From positions 1-64,000 of the forward strand of contig JALSHZ010000114.1 in the NCBI GenBank assembly GCA_026981985.1: DNA of 64,000 nt. The letters run 5' to 3'. This DNA comes from Gammaproteobacteria bacterium (GTDB taxonomy: Bacteria; Pseudomonadota; Gammaproteobacteria; UWMA-0217). This document shows positions 19,515-29,509 of this stretch, in pieces (positions within the stretch are counted from its first letter, which is position 1; the number at the start of each line of letters is the position of its first letter). Below the pieces are notes generated by a model. It worked only from the letters and a program-made list of their open reading frames with translations. It had not been told where the DNA came from and searched no databases. The position numbers and the translations under genes were made by a program.

Positions 19515-20395
19515 TGGTCTTTTCCCAGTTGTTCGGCCAGTTCTTCGGCGCGTTGGTTGGCAGCCTTGAGTGCGTCTTCAAAAAGTTGGCGGATGTTACC
19601 GGCTTCGAGTACCCCGAGCGCGCTTTCCGTTGTGCCGCCTTTCGATGTCACACGCTCGCGCAGCGTTGCCGCATCCTCGCTGCTTTCCAGTGCGAGTTTG
19701 GCCGCGCCAAACACGGTCTCGATGCTGAGCAGGCGGGCGATATCTTGTGGTAGTCCCAGTTTCTCTCCTGCACTCTGCATCGCTTCGATCACCAGGAAAA
19801 CATAGGCGGGACCGCTGCCCGACAAGGCCGTTACCGCGTTCAGCATCTGCTCGTCATCGACCCAGACGGTTGTGCCCACGGCGCGCAGCAGGGTTTCGGC
19901 CAGCGCCCGCTGCTCGGTGCTGACAGCCGAATTGGCGAACAATCCGGTGGCGCCGCTCTGTACCAGTGCCGGGGTGTTCGGCATGCAGCGCACTATCGGC
20001 AGGCCCCCGCCGCACCAGCGGTCGATGTCGGTGCTGAGGATACCTGCGGCGATCGAGATAATCAGTGGCTTGCGCGATGAGAGTGTCGTGGCAAGATCAC
20101 GGCAGACCGGCTGCATGATCTGCGGTTTGACCGCCAGCACGACGACATCGGCCGTTGCCGCCGCCTGCTGGTTGTCATCGATGACGGTGAGCCCGCTGTC
20201 GAGTTGGTAGAGACGCGCTGGTTGCGCCGGATCAGGGTCGGAAACCGTGATATCTCCAGCAGGCCAGTCATTTTGCAGCAAGCCGCCGATGAGGCTGCGG
20301 GCCATGTTGCCGCCACCGATAAACGCCAGTTTGCTGCGGTTTGCCGATGGTGGGATATTGGTGGTCGTCAGTTCCTTTTGTTCCAAAATTGTCAT
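19511..20395 (-). CDS. proC: Pyrroline-5-carboxylate reductase
   Basis: 294 aa: LAFIGGGNMARSLIGGLL, VRCMPNTPALVQSGATGL, ALSGSGPAYVFLVIEAM, TSKGGTTESAL. Confidence 0.96.
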   Translation of the reverse strand: MTILEQKELTTTNIPPSANRSKLAFIGGGNMARSLIGGLLQNDWPAGDITVSDPDPAQPARLYQLDSGLTVIDDNQQAAATADVVVLAVKPQIMQPVCRDLATTLSSRKPLIISIAAGILSTDIDRWCGGGLPIVRCMPNTPALVQSGATGLFANSAVSTEQRALAETLLRAVGTTVWVDDEQMLNAVTALSGSGPAYVFLVIEAMQSAGEKLGLPQDIARLLSIETVFGAAKLALESSEDAATLRERVTSKGGTTESALGVLEAGNIRQLFEDALKAANQRAEELAEQLGKDQ

Positions 20396-20417
20396 GCTCT
20401 GGTTGGGTTGGAGCAGC

Positions 20418-21107
20418 TCAGTCGCGCTGCCCGAAAATGGCGGTGCCGATTCTGATCATCGTCGCGCCTTCGGCAATCGCGGCAGCATAGTCGCCCGACA
20501 TGCCCATCGAAAGGGTGTCGAGCGCAAAACCGCCTGTGTTCAGATCGGCCATGGCCTCGCGTAGCTGCGCGAAGGGCAGCCGCTGTGCGGCCGCATTATC
20601 GCGCCGACGAGGGATGCACATCAGGCCGCGCAGCCGGATATTATCGATGTCGGCGATGTTTTGCGCCAGCGCCGGCAGTTCGTCAAGCGTTACGCCGGCT
20701 TTGGCGGGCTCATTATCTATATTGACTTGCAGGCAGATATTCAAGGGGGGAAGTGAATCAGGCCGCTGCCTGGCCAGACGGCGGGCAATCTTTTCACGAT
20801 CGACGCTGTGAACCCAGTGCGCATGTGCCGCGATCAACTTTGTCTTGTTGCTTTGAATCGGGCCGATGAAATGCCACTCGATGCCGCTGTTTGCGAGTGC
20901 CGTGACCTTCTCTTGAAACTCTTGTGCATAGCTTTCACCGAAGCAGCGCTGCCCGCAAGCCAAGGCCGCCCGGATCATTTCGACCGGCTTTTTCTTGCTC
21001 ACGGCAATGAGTTGTACGCTGCCTTCGGCGTGCCCGGCCATGCGCTCGCAATGGCGAATGTCTACGGTGATTTTGTCCAGTCGCCCACATATTGCTTCTG
21101 ATGTCAT
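20418..21107 (-). CDS. yggS: YggS family PLP homeostasis protein
   Basis: 229 aa: LIAVSKKKPVEMIRAAL, FGESYAQEFQEK, WHFIGPIQSNKTKLIA, LSMGMSGDYAAAIAEGATMIRIGTAIFG. Confidence 0.95.
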   Translation of the reverse strand: MTSEAICGRLDKITVDIRHCERMAGHAEGSVQLIAVSKKKPVEMIRAALACGQRCFGESYAQEFQEKVTALANSGIEWHFIGPIQSNKTKLIAAHAHWVHSVDREKIARRLARQRPDSLPPLNICLQVNIDNEPAKAGVTLDELPALAQNIADIDNIRLRGLMCIPRRRDNAAAQRLPFAQLREAMADLNTGGFALDTLSMGMSGDYAAAIAEGATMIRIGTAIFGQRD

Positions 21108-21280
21108 GTGATCGCGCTCATATGGCGTTATCGGTGGATTGGGTAGTGTTGCCGGGTCGACCGAAATACCCCGTTTGGCCTGATCATGCGGATGATCTAT
21201 TGCCGCCCAGTGTTAATATAAATCGTCGAATCATTAATTGGCTTGGCGGGTATGCTATTGGATAACTCAGGAAACAGAAT

Positions 21281-22318
21281 ATGGATATTACCCAACTCCT
21301 GGCGTTCGGTGTAAAAAATAACGCCTCTGACTTGCACCTCTCCGCCGGGCTTCCCCCGATGATTCGTATCGATGGCGATATCCGCCGCCTCAATATGCCC
21401 GCGCTGACGCATAAGCAGGTGCATGCGATGGTCTACGACATCATGAACGATGGGCAGCGCAAGGAATTCGAGGAGAAGCTGGAGACGGATTTCTCTTTCG
21501 AGGTCAAGGAGCTGGCGCGTTTCCGGGTCAATGCCTTCAATCAGGATCGCGGCGCTGGTGCGGTGTTTCGTACCATCCCCTCCGAAGTGCTGACGCTGGA
21601 GCAGCTGGGTGCGCCGAAGGTGTTCGAGGAGATCGCTTCGCTGCCACGCGGGCTGGTGCTGGTCACGGGGCCGACAGGTTCAGGTAAATCGACCACGCTC
21701 GCGGGCATGATCGACTACAAGAACAAGAACGAATATGGCCATATTCTCACCATCGAGGATCCGATCGAATTCGTGCACCAGTCACAGCAGTGTCTGGTCA
21801 ACCAGCGTGAGGTGCATCGTGACACTCTGGGCTTCGATGAGGCGTTGCGCTCGGCGTTGCGGGAGGACCCGGATACCATCCTGGTCGGTGAGATGCGGGA
21901 TCTGGAGACCATCCGCCTGGCGCTGACCGCCGCGGAAACGGGGCACTTGGTATTCGGCACGTTGCACACCACGTCGGCCGCCAAGACCATCGACCGGGTG
22001 GTCGATGTTTTCCCGGCCGATGAGAAATCGATGGTGCGAACCATGCTGTCGGAGTCGTTGCGCGCGGTCATCTCGCAAACACTGTTGAAGAAGATCGGTG
22101 GTGGCCGGGTTGCGGCCCATGAGATCATGATTGGCACACCTGCCATCCGTAGCCTGATCCGGGAAAACAAGGTGGCGCAGATGTATTCCGCCATTCAGAC
22201 CGGACAGAAGGACGGCATGCAGACGCTGGATCAAAGTCTCAAGCAATTGCTTGGCACGGCCATGATCACCCGGGATGAGGCAAGAAAATATGCCGTCAAC
22301 CCCGATTCACTGACCTGA
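21281..22318 (+). CDS. pilT: Type IV pilus retraction ATPase PilT
   Basis: 345 aa: MDITQLLAFGVKNNASDLHLSAGLPPMIRIDGD, GPTGSGKSTTLAGMI, AIRSLIRE motif. Confidence 0.96.
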   Translation: MDITQLLAFGVKNNASDLHLSAGLPPMIRIDGDIRRLNMPALTHKQVHAMVYDIMNDGQRKEFEEKLETDFSFEVKELARFRVNAFNQDRGAGAVFRTIPSEVLTLEQLGAPKVFEEIASLPRGLVLVTGPTGSGKSTTLAGMIDYKNKNEYGHILTIEDPIEFVHQSQQCLVNQREVHRDTLGFDEALRSALREDPDTILVGEMRDLETIRLALTAAETGHLVFGTLHTTSAAKTIDRVVDVFPADEKSMVRTMLSESLRAVISQTLLKKIGGGRVAAHEIMIGTPAIRSLIRENKVAQMYSAIQTGQKDGMQTLDQSLKQLLGTAMITRDEARKYAVNPDSLT

Positions 22319-22352
22319 CAGGTCAGTCGTTCGAGAGACAGGATAGCGCGAG

Positions 22353-23522
22353 ATGGATAGAGACAAGGCAGTCGGATTTATCAACGATTTGTTGCGGGCG
22401 ATGGTAGAGCGTGGCGGCTCGGATCTGTTCGTGACGCCGGGCGCGCCGCCGAGCATCAAAGTCGATGGTGTTGTCACGCATCTGACCGAGCAGCCATTGA
22501 CGCCGGGACATACCGAGTTACTGGTGCGTTCGATTATGAGCGACCGGCAGCTGCGCGAGTTCGAGGAGACCCAGGAAAGTAACTTCGCGATCACCGTGCC
22601 TGGATTGCAGCGCTTCCGGATCAGCGCTTTCATGCAGAAAAACAGTGCGGCGATGGTGTTGCGAACCATCCGCACGACGATTCCATCCATCGAGGAGTTG
22701 CAACTGCCGCCGATTCTGAAGGATGTCTCGATGTCGAAGCGGGGGCTGGTGCTGGTGGTCGGTGCCACCGGGTCGGGCAAATCGAGTACGTTGGCGGCAT
22801 TGATTGGCCACCGCAATGAGCACAGTCAGGGCCATATCATCACGATCGAAGATCCGATCGAGTTCGTTCATGAGCATCGCAGCTGCATTGTCACCCAGCG
22901 TGAAATCGGCATCGATACGGCCTCCTACCAGGTGGCGCTGAAAAACACCCTGCGTCAGGCACCTGATGTGATCCTGCTGGGTGAGATTCGTGACCGGGAG
23001 ACGATGGAATATGCCATCGCCTTCGCCGAAACCGGTCATCTCTGCGTCTCGACATTGCACTCCAACAGCACGAACCAGGCGCTCGACCGCATCATCAACT
23101 TCTTTCCCGAGGAGCGGCGCTCGCAGCTACTGATGGATCTGTCGCTGAACCTGCGAGCCATCATGTCGCAGCGGCTGGTGCGTCGCATGGATGGTGAGGG
23201 GCGGGTGCCTGCCGTCGAGGTGATGATGAATTCTCCGCTGATGGCGGACCTGATCTTGCAGGGGCGCGTCCATGACTTGAAGGAGCTGATCAAGAGTTCG
23301 ACGGAGCTGGGTATGCGGACCTTCGATCAGGCGCTGTTCGATCTGTTCGAGCGTGGCATCATCGACTATCGTGAAGCACTGCGCAATGCCGATTCTGTCA
23401 ACGACTTGCGGTTGCGCATCAAGCTTGAAAGCAAGCGCGGGCGAACGAAGGATGTGTTCGAGGGCACCGATGGCATCGAATTGATGGAAACGCCTGACGA
23501 CAACGGGAACAGCTTGCTCTGA
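22353..23522 (+). CDS. pilU: PilT/PilU-type ATPase (first PilU-like paralog)
   Basis: 389 aa: GATGSGKSSTLAALIGHRN, IEDPIEFVHEHRSCIVTQREIGIDT, TLHSNSTNQALDRIINFFPEE. Confidence 0.88.
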   Translation: MDRDKAVGFINDLLRAMVERGGSDLFVTPGAPPSIKVDGVVTHLTEQPLTPGHTELLVRSIMSDRQLREFEETQESNFAITVPGLQRFRISAFMQKNSAAMVLRTIRTTIPSIEELQLPPILKDVSMSKRGLVLVVGATGSGKSSTLAALIGHRNEHSQGHIITIEDPIEFVHEHRSCIVTQREIGIDTASYQVALKNTLRQAPDVILLGEIRDRETMEYAIAFAETGHLCVSTLHSNSTNQALDRIINFFPEERRSQLLMDLSLNLRAIMSQRLVRRMDGEGRVPAVEVMMNSPLMADLILQGRVHDLKELIKSSTELGMRTFDQALFDLFERGIIDYREALRNADSVNDLRLRIKLESKRGRTKDVFEGTDGIELMETPDDNGNSLL

Positions 23523-23574
23523 GTGCCTGGCAGGATGTCCGGGTGATACATGGAAGTCTAGGGATAGAACAACA

Positions 23575-24801
23575 ATGAAGATCGAAACATATCTGCGCTT
23601 CATGGCGGAAAAGGGGGCTTCCGATCTATACATGACCACCGGGGCCAGGTTGAGCATGAAGCTCGATGGTGAAATGGTCCCGATATCTGAAAAACCCCTC
23701 AAACCCGGCGTGGCGAAAGCCGTTGCCTGGGATCTGATGACGCCCGAGCAGCAGCAAACCTTCGAGAAAAACCTGGAAATGAACATCGGCCTGCCGATTC
23801 ACGATGTGGGGCGTTTTCGGGTCAATATCTACTATCAGCGTGGCGAGGTATCGCTGGTGGTTCGCTATGTCAGCTCGAACATCAAAACGCTGGAAGAGCT
23901 GTCGATGCCACCCATCCTCAAGGATCAGGTCATGTTGAAGACCGGTCTGGTATTGGTGGTGGGGGCAACGGGAACGGGTAAATCCACCACGCTGGCGGCG
24001 ATGATCGAGCACCGCAACGCCCACAAATCAGGGCATATCCTGACCATCGAAGATCCGATCGAATTTGCTTTTACCCACAACAAATCGATTGTGGGGCAAC
24101 GCGAGGTCGGCATCGACACGCTCAGCTACGAAAATGCGCTGCGTGAAGCCATGCGTGAGGCGCCGGACGTGATTATGGTTGGTGAGATTCGCGACCATGA
24201 AACGATGGAAGCTGCGCTCAGTTTCGCGGATACCGGGCATCTGGTGGTATCGACGCTGCATGCGGTCAATGCCAATCAGGCGCTGGACCGCATTGTTGGC
24301 CTGTTTCCTGAGGATGCCCGCAACCGGGTGTTGCAGGATCTGTCACTGAACCTGCGCTGTATCGCTTCGCAGCGCTTGGTCATGGGGATCGATGGCAAGC
24401 GGGTTCCGGCAGTCGAAATACTCCTCAATACACCATTCATTGCCGACTTGATCTACAAGGGTCAGGTCGGTGATATCAAAGAGGTGATGGAAAAGTCTGC
24501 GTCGATTGGCATGCAGACCTTCGATCAGTCGTTGCTGCTGCTCTATCAGGAAGGCAAGATCAGTCGCGAAGAGGCGCTGTCGAACGCTGATTCGAGGAAC
24601 AACCTTGAATGGCGCATGAACTTCGGCGGTGGTGTCAGCGATCCGACCACCGAAACTCCCGAGCTGGAAGCGTTCCGCTATGCGGGTGATGACGGCGGGT
24701 TTGCAAAGCGGAGCGCCGGATCAGCGGCGTCGGAGCGGCCTTCAGCACTTGATGATCTGGAGCCGTTGTCGGATACGGCGATCATGGGGCGGAAACGTTA
24801 G
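23575..24801 (+). CDS. pilU: PilT/PilU-type ATPase (second PilU-like paralog)
   Basis: 408 aa: GATGTGKSTTLAAMIEHRN, IEDPIEFAFTHNKSIVGQREVGIDT, TLHAVNANQALDRIVGLFPED. Confidence 0.85.
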   Translation: MKIETYLRFMAEKGASDLYMTTGARLSMKLDGEMVPISEKPLKPGVAKAVAWDLMTPEQQQTFEKNLEMNIGLPIHDVGRFRVNIYYQRGEVSLVVRYVSSNIKTLEELSMPPILKDQVMLKTGLVLVVGATGTGKSTTLAAMIEHRNAHKSGHILTIEDPIEFAFTHNKSIVGQREVGIDTLSYENALREAMREAPDVIMVGEIRDHETMEAALSFADTGHLVVSTLHAVNANQALDRIVGLFPEDARNRVLQDLSLNLRCIASQRLVMGIDGKRVPAVEILLNTPFIADLIYKGQVGDIKEVMEKSASIGMQTFDQSLLLLYQEGKISREEALSNADSRNNLEWRMNFGGGVSDPTTETPELEAFRYAGDDGGFAKRSAGSAASERPSALDDLEPLSDTAIMGRKR

Positions 24802-26077
24802 TTTCATACACCAACTCCCCGCCGACAAATGTATGCGTCACCGTGCCGCGAAATGGCCAGCCGGCAAATGGCGAGTTTTTGCCCCGGCTGTGAAAGGTGG
24901 CGGGCTGGCATTCCCATTCGGTGTCGGGATCGATGATGCAGAGGTCGGCGGTGGCACCGGCGCCCAGGTGTCCCAGGTCGTCCAGTCCCAGAATGCGGGC
25001 CGGGTTGCAGGTGATCTGGGCGACGGCTTGCGGGCGTGACAGCACCCCTTCCTCAACCAGGCGGAGCGTGAGCGGCAATAAGGTCTCCAGCGCGGAAATC
25101 CCCGGTTCGGTCACTGCGAACGGCGCCAGCTTGGCATCGAGTTCGTGCGGCTGGTGGTCGGAACAGATGGCGTCGATGCCATTGCTGGTCAGCCCTTTTC
25201 GCAGTGCTTCCTTATCGCGTTGGGTGCGTAGCGGGGGGCGGGTGTGACACAGTGGGTTGAAGTCGGACGCATCCATTTCGGTGAGGAAGAGCTGATGGGC
25301 GCAGACGTCGGCGCTGACCTTCAGGCCATCGATGCGGGCGCGCCGGATCATGTTCATGCCTTCGCCGGTGGATAGGCGGCAAAAATGCGCTCTTGCGCCG
25401 GTCAGCTTCAGAATGGGCAGGATATAGCCGATGGCAGCGGTTTCGGCGGCTTCCGGCATTGCTGGCAGCCCCAGTCGTGTCGCGACCGCGCCTTCGTGGA
25501 CACAGCCGCCATTGGCGAGGTCGAGGTCTTCCGGGTGGATGAAGATGGTCAGGTCGTGACTGGCGGCATAGGCCAGTGCACTGCGGATGACATTGCCATT
25601 GGCAAAGGCGGCAAACACATTACTGACCCCGATGCACCCGGCATCCTTCAGTGCCGCCATTTCGGTGAGCTGAGATCCTTTCAGCCCCTGCGTGAGGGCA
25701 GCGATCACCTTGATCCGTGCGAGACCGACCTCCTCCTGGCGTTGTTCGATGAATTCGATTTCTGCCGGTGCGTCGATGACTGGTGAGGTGTCGGGCGGGC
25801 AGCAGAGCGTGGTGATGCCGGCGCTGACTGCGGCCAGGCTTTCCGAGTCGATATCTGCCTTGTATTCGAAACCGGGTTCGCCAAGCCGTGCCGAGAGGTC
25901 GATCAGGCCGGGAATGACCAGTTTTCCGGCCGCGTCGAGCTGTTGATCGGCAACGAAGCCATCAGGTGCGGTGGCGCCGACATGGACAATGCGATCCTCA
26001 CTGATGAACAGCGACGTGACGGCATCGACCCCGTTTGCCGGATCGACGACGTGTCCGTTGACGATGCTGATGTTCAT
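24782..26077 (-). CDS. pyrC': Dihydroorotase-like protein, probable non-catalytic PyrC' (PyrX)
   Basis: Start taken at ATG 26077 after GGAGGAGG, in an ATGA overlap with pyrB. Dihydroorotase fold; '[15 protein letters not shown]' replaces the canonical D-x-H-x-H-x-R-E-P-G. Confidence 0.88.
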   Translation of the reverse strand: MNISIVNGHVVDPANGVDAVTSLFISEDRIVHVGATAPDGFVADQQLDAAGKLVIPGLIDLSARLGEPGFEYKADIDSESLAAVSAGITTLCCPPDTSPVIDAPAEIEFIEQRQEEVGLARIKVIAALTQGLKGSQLTEMAALKDAGCIGVSNVFAAFANGNVIRSALAYAASHDLTIFIHPEDLDLANGGCVHEGAVATRLGLPAMPEAAETAAIGYILPILKLTGARAHFCRLSTGEGMNMIRRARIDGLKVSADVCAHQLFLTEMDASDFNPLCHTRPPLRTQRDKEALRKGLTSNGIDAICSDHQPHELDAKLAPFAVTEPGISALETLLPLTLRLVEEGVLSRPQAVAQITCNPARILGLDDLGHLGAGATADLCIIDPDTEWECQPATFHSRGKNSPFAGWPFRGTVTHTFVGGELVYETNVSAP

Positions 26078-27069
26078 CCCTTGCCTCCTCCTGTGGCGCC
26101 CAGACACATGGACATCACCGCCATGCGGATGGCGAGACCATTGCTGACTTGCTCCAGAATCACCGAGCGGGGACCGTCGGCAACGGAAGATGCGATTTCC
26201 ACGCCGCGGTTGGCGGGGCCGGGATGCATCACGATGGCATCGGGTTTGGCATAGGCGAGCGCTGCTTCATCCAGTCCGTAGAGGCGGAAGAATTCATGCT
26301 CGCTGGGTAGCAGTGCGCCGGTCATGCGTTCGCGTTGCAGGCGCAGCATAATGACGACATCGACATCTTTCAGCCCTTGGGCCATGGAGTGATAGACCTG
26401 AACGCCCAGTTGTTCCACGTTTTCCGGCAGCAGCGTTTTGGGGGCAATGACACGGACTTCGCCGGTATTGAGCGTGTTCAGTGCATGGATCTGCGAGCGG
26501 GCAACCCGCGAATGGAGGATATCGCCGACGATGGCGACCCGCAGCGCGGTCAGATCCGGTTTGTGCCGACGTATCGTGAACACGTCGAGCATGGCTTGAG
26601 TCGGATGGGCATGGCGCCCGTCACCGGCATTGATGACGCTGACATGCGGGGCGACATGCCGGGCGATCAGCTGCGCCGCGCCGCTGTCGGCATGGCGCAC
26701 CACGAACATGTCGCTGTACATGGCTTCCAGATTACGCAGGGTATCGAGCAGGCTCTCGCCCTTGCTGGTGGCCGAGGTGCTGATGTTCATGTTCATGACA
26801 TCGGCCGAAAGGCGCTTGGCGGCGAGTTCGAAGGTGGTGCGGGTGCGGGTGCTGGGCTCGAAAAAGAGGTTGAAAATGGTCTTGCCGCGCAGTAGCGGGA
26901 CTTTCTTGACGGGCTGTGTGGCGACGACCGAGAAAGATTCGGCGACATCGAGTATTTCGGTCAGCAGGGTCGCCGACAAGCCTTCGATGGTGAGGAAATG
27001 GCGCAGTTTTCCGTTGTCGTCGAGCTGCATCGATGCGGGCAGCGGTCCTGGCTGCAATGTGTTGCTCAT
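26074..27069 (-). CDS. pyrB: Aspartate carbamoyltransferase catalytic subunit
   Basis: 331 aa: [44 protein letters not shown]. Confidence 0.96.
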   Translation of the reverse strand: MSNTLQPGPLPASMQLDDNGKLRHFLTIEGLSATLLTEILDVAESFSVVATQPVKKVPLLRGKTIFNLFFEPSTRTRTTFELAAKRLSADVMNMNISTSATSKGESLLDTLRNLEAMYSDMFVVRHADSGAAQLIARHVAPHVSVINAGDGRHAHPTQAMLDVFTIRRHKPDLTALRVAIVGDILHSRVARSQIHALNTLNTGEVRVIAPKTLLPENVEQLGVQVYHSMAQGLKDVDVVIMLRLQRERMTGALLPSEHEFFRLYGLDEAALAYAKPDAIVMHPGPANRGVEIASSVADGPRSVILEQVSNGLAIRMAVMSMCLGATGGGKG

Positions 27070-27575
27070 GATGCTTGAATTTCCAGTGTCAGAGGCTCCG
27101 GTCCGCCGAGCTTGATGTGCTGTTCCGGGGCCAGAACAAGGCGGTGGCCGCAGATATCGGACTGAATCGGCAGCTCACGGCCATTGCGTTCCACCAGCAC
27201 GACCAGATGGATACTGGCAGGGCGGCCATAATCGAACAGTTCGTTCATGGCGGCGCGGATGGTGCGTCCGGTATGCAGCACGTCATCGACCAGCAGAATA
27301 TGCCGACCTTCGACATCGAAAGGGAGGTTTGAGGGCTGCACGACCGGATGCAGCCCCTTGCGGCTGAAGTCGTCGCGGTAGAAATTGATGTCCAGCGTAC
27401 CCAGTGGGGCTTTGATGTCCAGCAGCTTGTGCAGTCGTGCGGCGATCCATGCGCCACCGGTGTGTATGCCGACGATGGCGGCGTCGCCCAGCTTGCGTTC
27501 GCTGCAGTAGCGTTTCAGGTTGGTGGCCACTTGCTGCACCAGCCATTCCGCATCCAGAACATTATGTTGTGCCAT
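27066..27575 (-). CDS. pyrR: Bifunctional pyr operon regulator / uracil phosphoribosyltransferase PyrR
   Basis: 169 aa: [75 protein letters not shown]. Confidence 0.94.
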   Translation of the reverse strand: MAQHNVLDAEWLVQQVATNLKRYCSERKLGDAAIVGIHTGGAWIAARLHKLLDIKAPLGTLDINFYRDDFSRKGLHPVVQPSNLPFDVEGRHILLVDDVLHTGRTIRAAMNELFDYGRPASIHLVVLVERNGRELPIQSDICGHRLVLAPEQHIKLGGPEPLTLEIQAS

Positions 27576-27999
27576 GGTTCTCCAGCCAGGTTTCGACGAT
27601 GACCGCAGCGGCCAAGCGGTCGATTTCGTTCTTGCTCACACGCTGTTTGCGCCCCTGTTGTCGTTGCCGTTTGAGGCGAGTTTCGGCTTCGTGGGAGGTG
27701 AAAGCCTCGTTGACGAATTCGACCGGCGTATCATAACGTTTTTGCAGCTGTGCAGCGAAACGGCGGATGGGTTTTTCCATCGAGCTCGGTTTGCCGTCGT
27801 CGGTCTGGGGCAGCCCGAGCAGCAACAGTGTGGGTGCCCAGCTGGTCATCAGTTCATCGATGGCGGGCCAGGGCAGGTCGGGGTAGTTGCAGGAGAGGGT
27901 TTCGAGCGGGCTGGCGGTGGCGGTGAGGGTATTGCCAAGAGCGGTGCCGATTCTTTTCTTGCCGAAATCGAAGGCGAGCACCCGGATCGCTTCAGGCAT
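27562..27999 (-). CDS. ruvX: Putative Holliday junction resolvase RuvX/YqgF
   Basis: 145 aa: VLAFDFGKKRIGTALGN, LLLLGLPQTDDGKPSSMEKPIRRFA, DTPVEFVNEAFTSHEAE. Confidence 0.94.
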   Translation of the reverse strand: MPEAIRVLAFDFGKKRIGTALGNTLTATASPLETLSCNYPDLPWPAIDELMTSWAPTLLLLGLPQTDDGKPSSMEKPIRRFAAQLQKRYDTPVEFVNEAFTSHEAETRLKRQRQQGRKQRVSKNEIDRLAAAVIVETWLENHGTT

Positions 28000-28552
28000 G
28001 TCCGGCGTCTGGATTCAGCAGGCTCAGGTCGATGCCAAGCTGGCTGGCTGCTTTTTTCCAGCGTTGTTCGACAGGGGTGTGAAAAACGATATCGGCGCTG
28101 GCTTCGGTTGTCAGCCAGGCGTTATCGGCCATTTCCTCCTCCAGTTGTCCGGGTGCCCAGCCGGCATAGCCCAGCAGGTACAGGATGTCTTTTGGGCCTT
28201 CGCCCTGAAGGGTGCTTTCGATAATGTCGCGTGATGAGGTGATGGCGAAGTCATCGCTGACTTTCATGGTCGTCGCCCAGGACTTCTCTGGGGAATGGAG
28301 GATAAAGCCGCGGTCGATATCGACCGGGCCGCCCTGATAGAGCGGGGCGTCGGTGATGCCGGACATGGGTGAAAATTCCAGCCCCTGTTGTTCCAGCAAG
28401 TCGCTGAGTGGAATGCCGGCAGGCCGGTTGATGACGAAGCCGAGTGCGCCATTGTCGTTGTGTTCGCAGATCAGCGTCAGGGTTTCCGAAAAATTCGGGT
28501 CTGCCAGATTGGGCATCGCGATCAGGAACTGGTTCGTGAGTTGCAGGGTCAA
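27992..28552 (-). CDS. algH: YqgE/AlgH family protein
   Basis: 186 aa: LTNQFLIAMPNLADPNFSETLTLICEHNDNGALGFVINRPAGIPLSDLL, YQGGPVDIDRGFILH. Confidence 0.95.
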   Translation of the reverse strand: MTLQLTNQFLIAMPNLADPNFSETLTLICEHNDNGALGFVINRPAGIPLSDLLEQQGLEFSPMSGITDAPLYQGGPVDIDRGFILHSPEKSWATTMKVSDDFAITSSRDIIESTLQGEGPKDILYLLGYAGWAPGQLEEEMADNAWLTTEASADIVFHTPVEQRWKKAASQLGIDLSLLNPDAGHA

Positions 28553-29481
28553 CCTCCCTCGCCGGGTTTATTGTTGTCGCCAATATTGGTGTTGAATGAC
28601 CAGGTGCGGGTGATCATCAGCTGGTCGTAACGTTTGCGCATCTCCTCCGGAAAAGACGGGAACGGGGAGGAGATTTTCACGATTTGAATGGCTGCTTCAT
28701 CAAGGACGCTGCTACCCGAGGATACCGCAACCTGCACCTTCAGCACCTTGCCATCGTTGTCCAGCAGGACATTGAGGATCAGTTTACCACTGATGCGGTC
28801 GCGTTTGGCCTGCGCCGGATAGTTGAGGTTGCCGATGCCTTCGACGCGATGTACCCAATCGTTGATATAGGCGGCTTCGACAGCACTCTTGGCGCTGGTG
28901 GCATCGATGAAGTGAATTTTCGGGCGCTTGGCATAGCTGCGCTGGCGGGCTTCGAGTTCTGCCGTCAGACGGGCGATCTCCATTTCGCGATTGAGCCGCT
29001 CGCGGCGGGATGGCCGGTCGGCTTCGCGCTGTGCCTGGGTCTTGTCGCTGCTGCTGACGTGAGTTTGCGACTTGCGGGTGGTCAGCAGTTGCTGCGCCTG
29101 CACCAGCTCGACGCGGGTGACCTGGCGTTCCATGGGCGTTGCGGCAGCCCCGCTGCTGGGTAGTGGAAAGGTGCTGGTGACTGGGCTGGATGGCCGGCCT
29201 TCTTCGTCCCGGCTGCCACTGGCCTGTTGATTGAACTGGGCGATCTTTTCCGCATTCTCGGGGGCATCCTCACTCTGGGTGTGTACCAGGATGACGTCGA
29301 TCGGTTTGCTGAATGGCCGCTTGAAGTCGATATCCTTACCAAAGGTAATGCCGAGGATGACGATGCTGTGCAGAATCGCTGCGATGAACAGCGTGAGACC
29401 GAGACGATCGTTGTCGGAAACGCCGGAAGCTGGGGGAAGGGGGGTTGGGGCTGGCATGATGCAACAAACGTCCTGGTTCAT
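28549..29481 (-). CDS. TonB family energy transducer
   Basis: 310 aa: N-terminal TM, central linker, C-terminal TonB domain (GNLNYPAQAKRDRISGKLILNVLLDNDGKVLKVQV). Confidence 0.9.
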   Translation of the reverse strand: MNQDVCCIMPAPTPLPPASGVSDNDRLGLTLFIAAILHSIVILGITFGKDIDFKRPFSKPIDVILVHTQSEDAPENAEKIAQFNQQASGSRDEEGRPSSPVTSTFPLPSSGAAATPMERQVTRVELVQAQQLLTTRKSQTHVSSSDKTQAQREADRPSRRERLNREMEIARLTAELEARQRSYAKRPKIHFIDATSAKSAVEAAYINDWVHRVEGIGNLNYPAQAKRDRISGKLILNVLLDNDGKVLKVQVAVSSGSSVLDEAAIQIVKISSPFPSFPEEMRKRYDQLMITRTWSFNTNIGDNNKPGEGG

Positions 29482-29509
29482 TTGAACAGCATTTTACTAC
29501 GATTCGATT

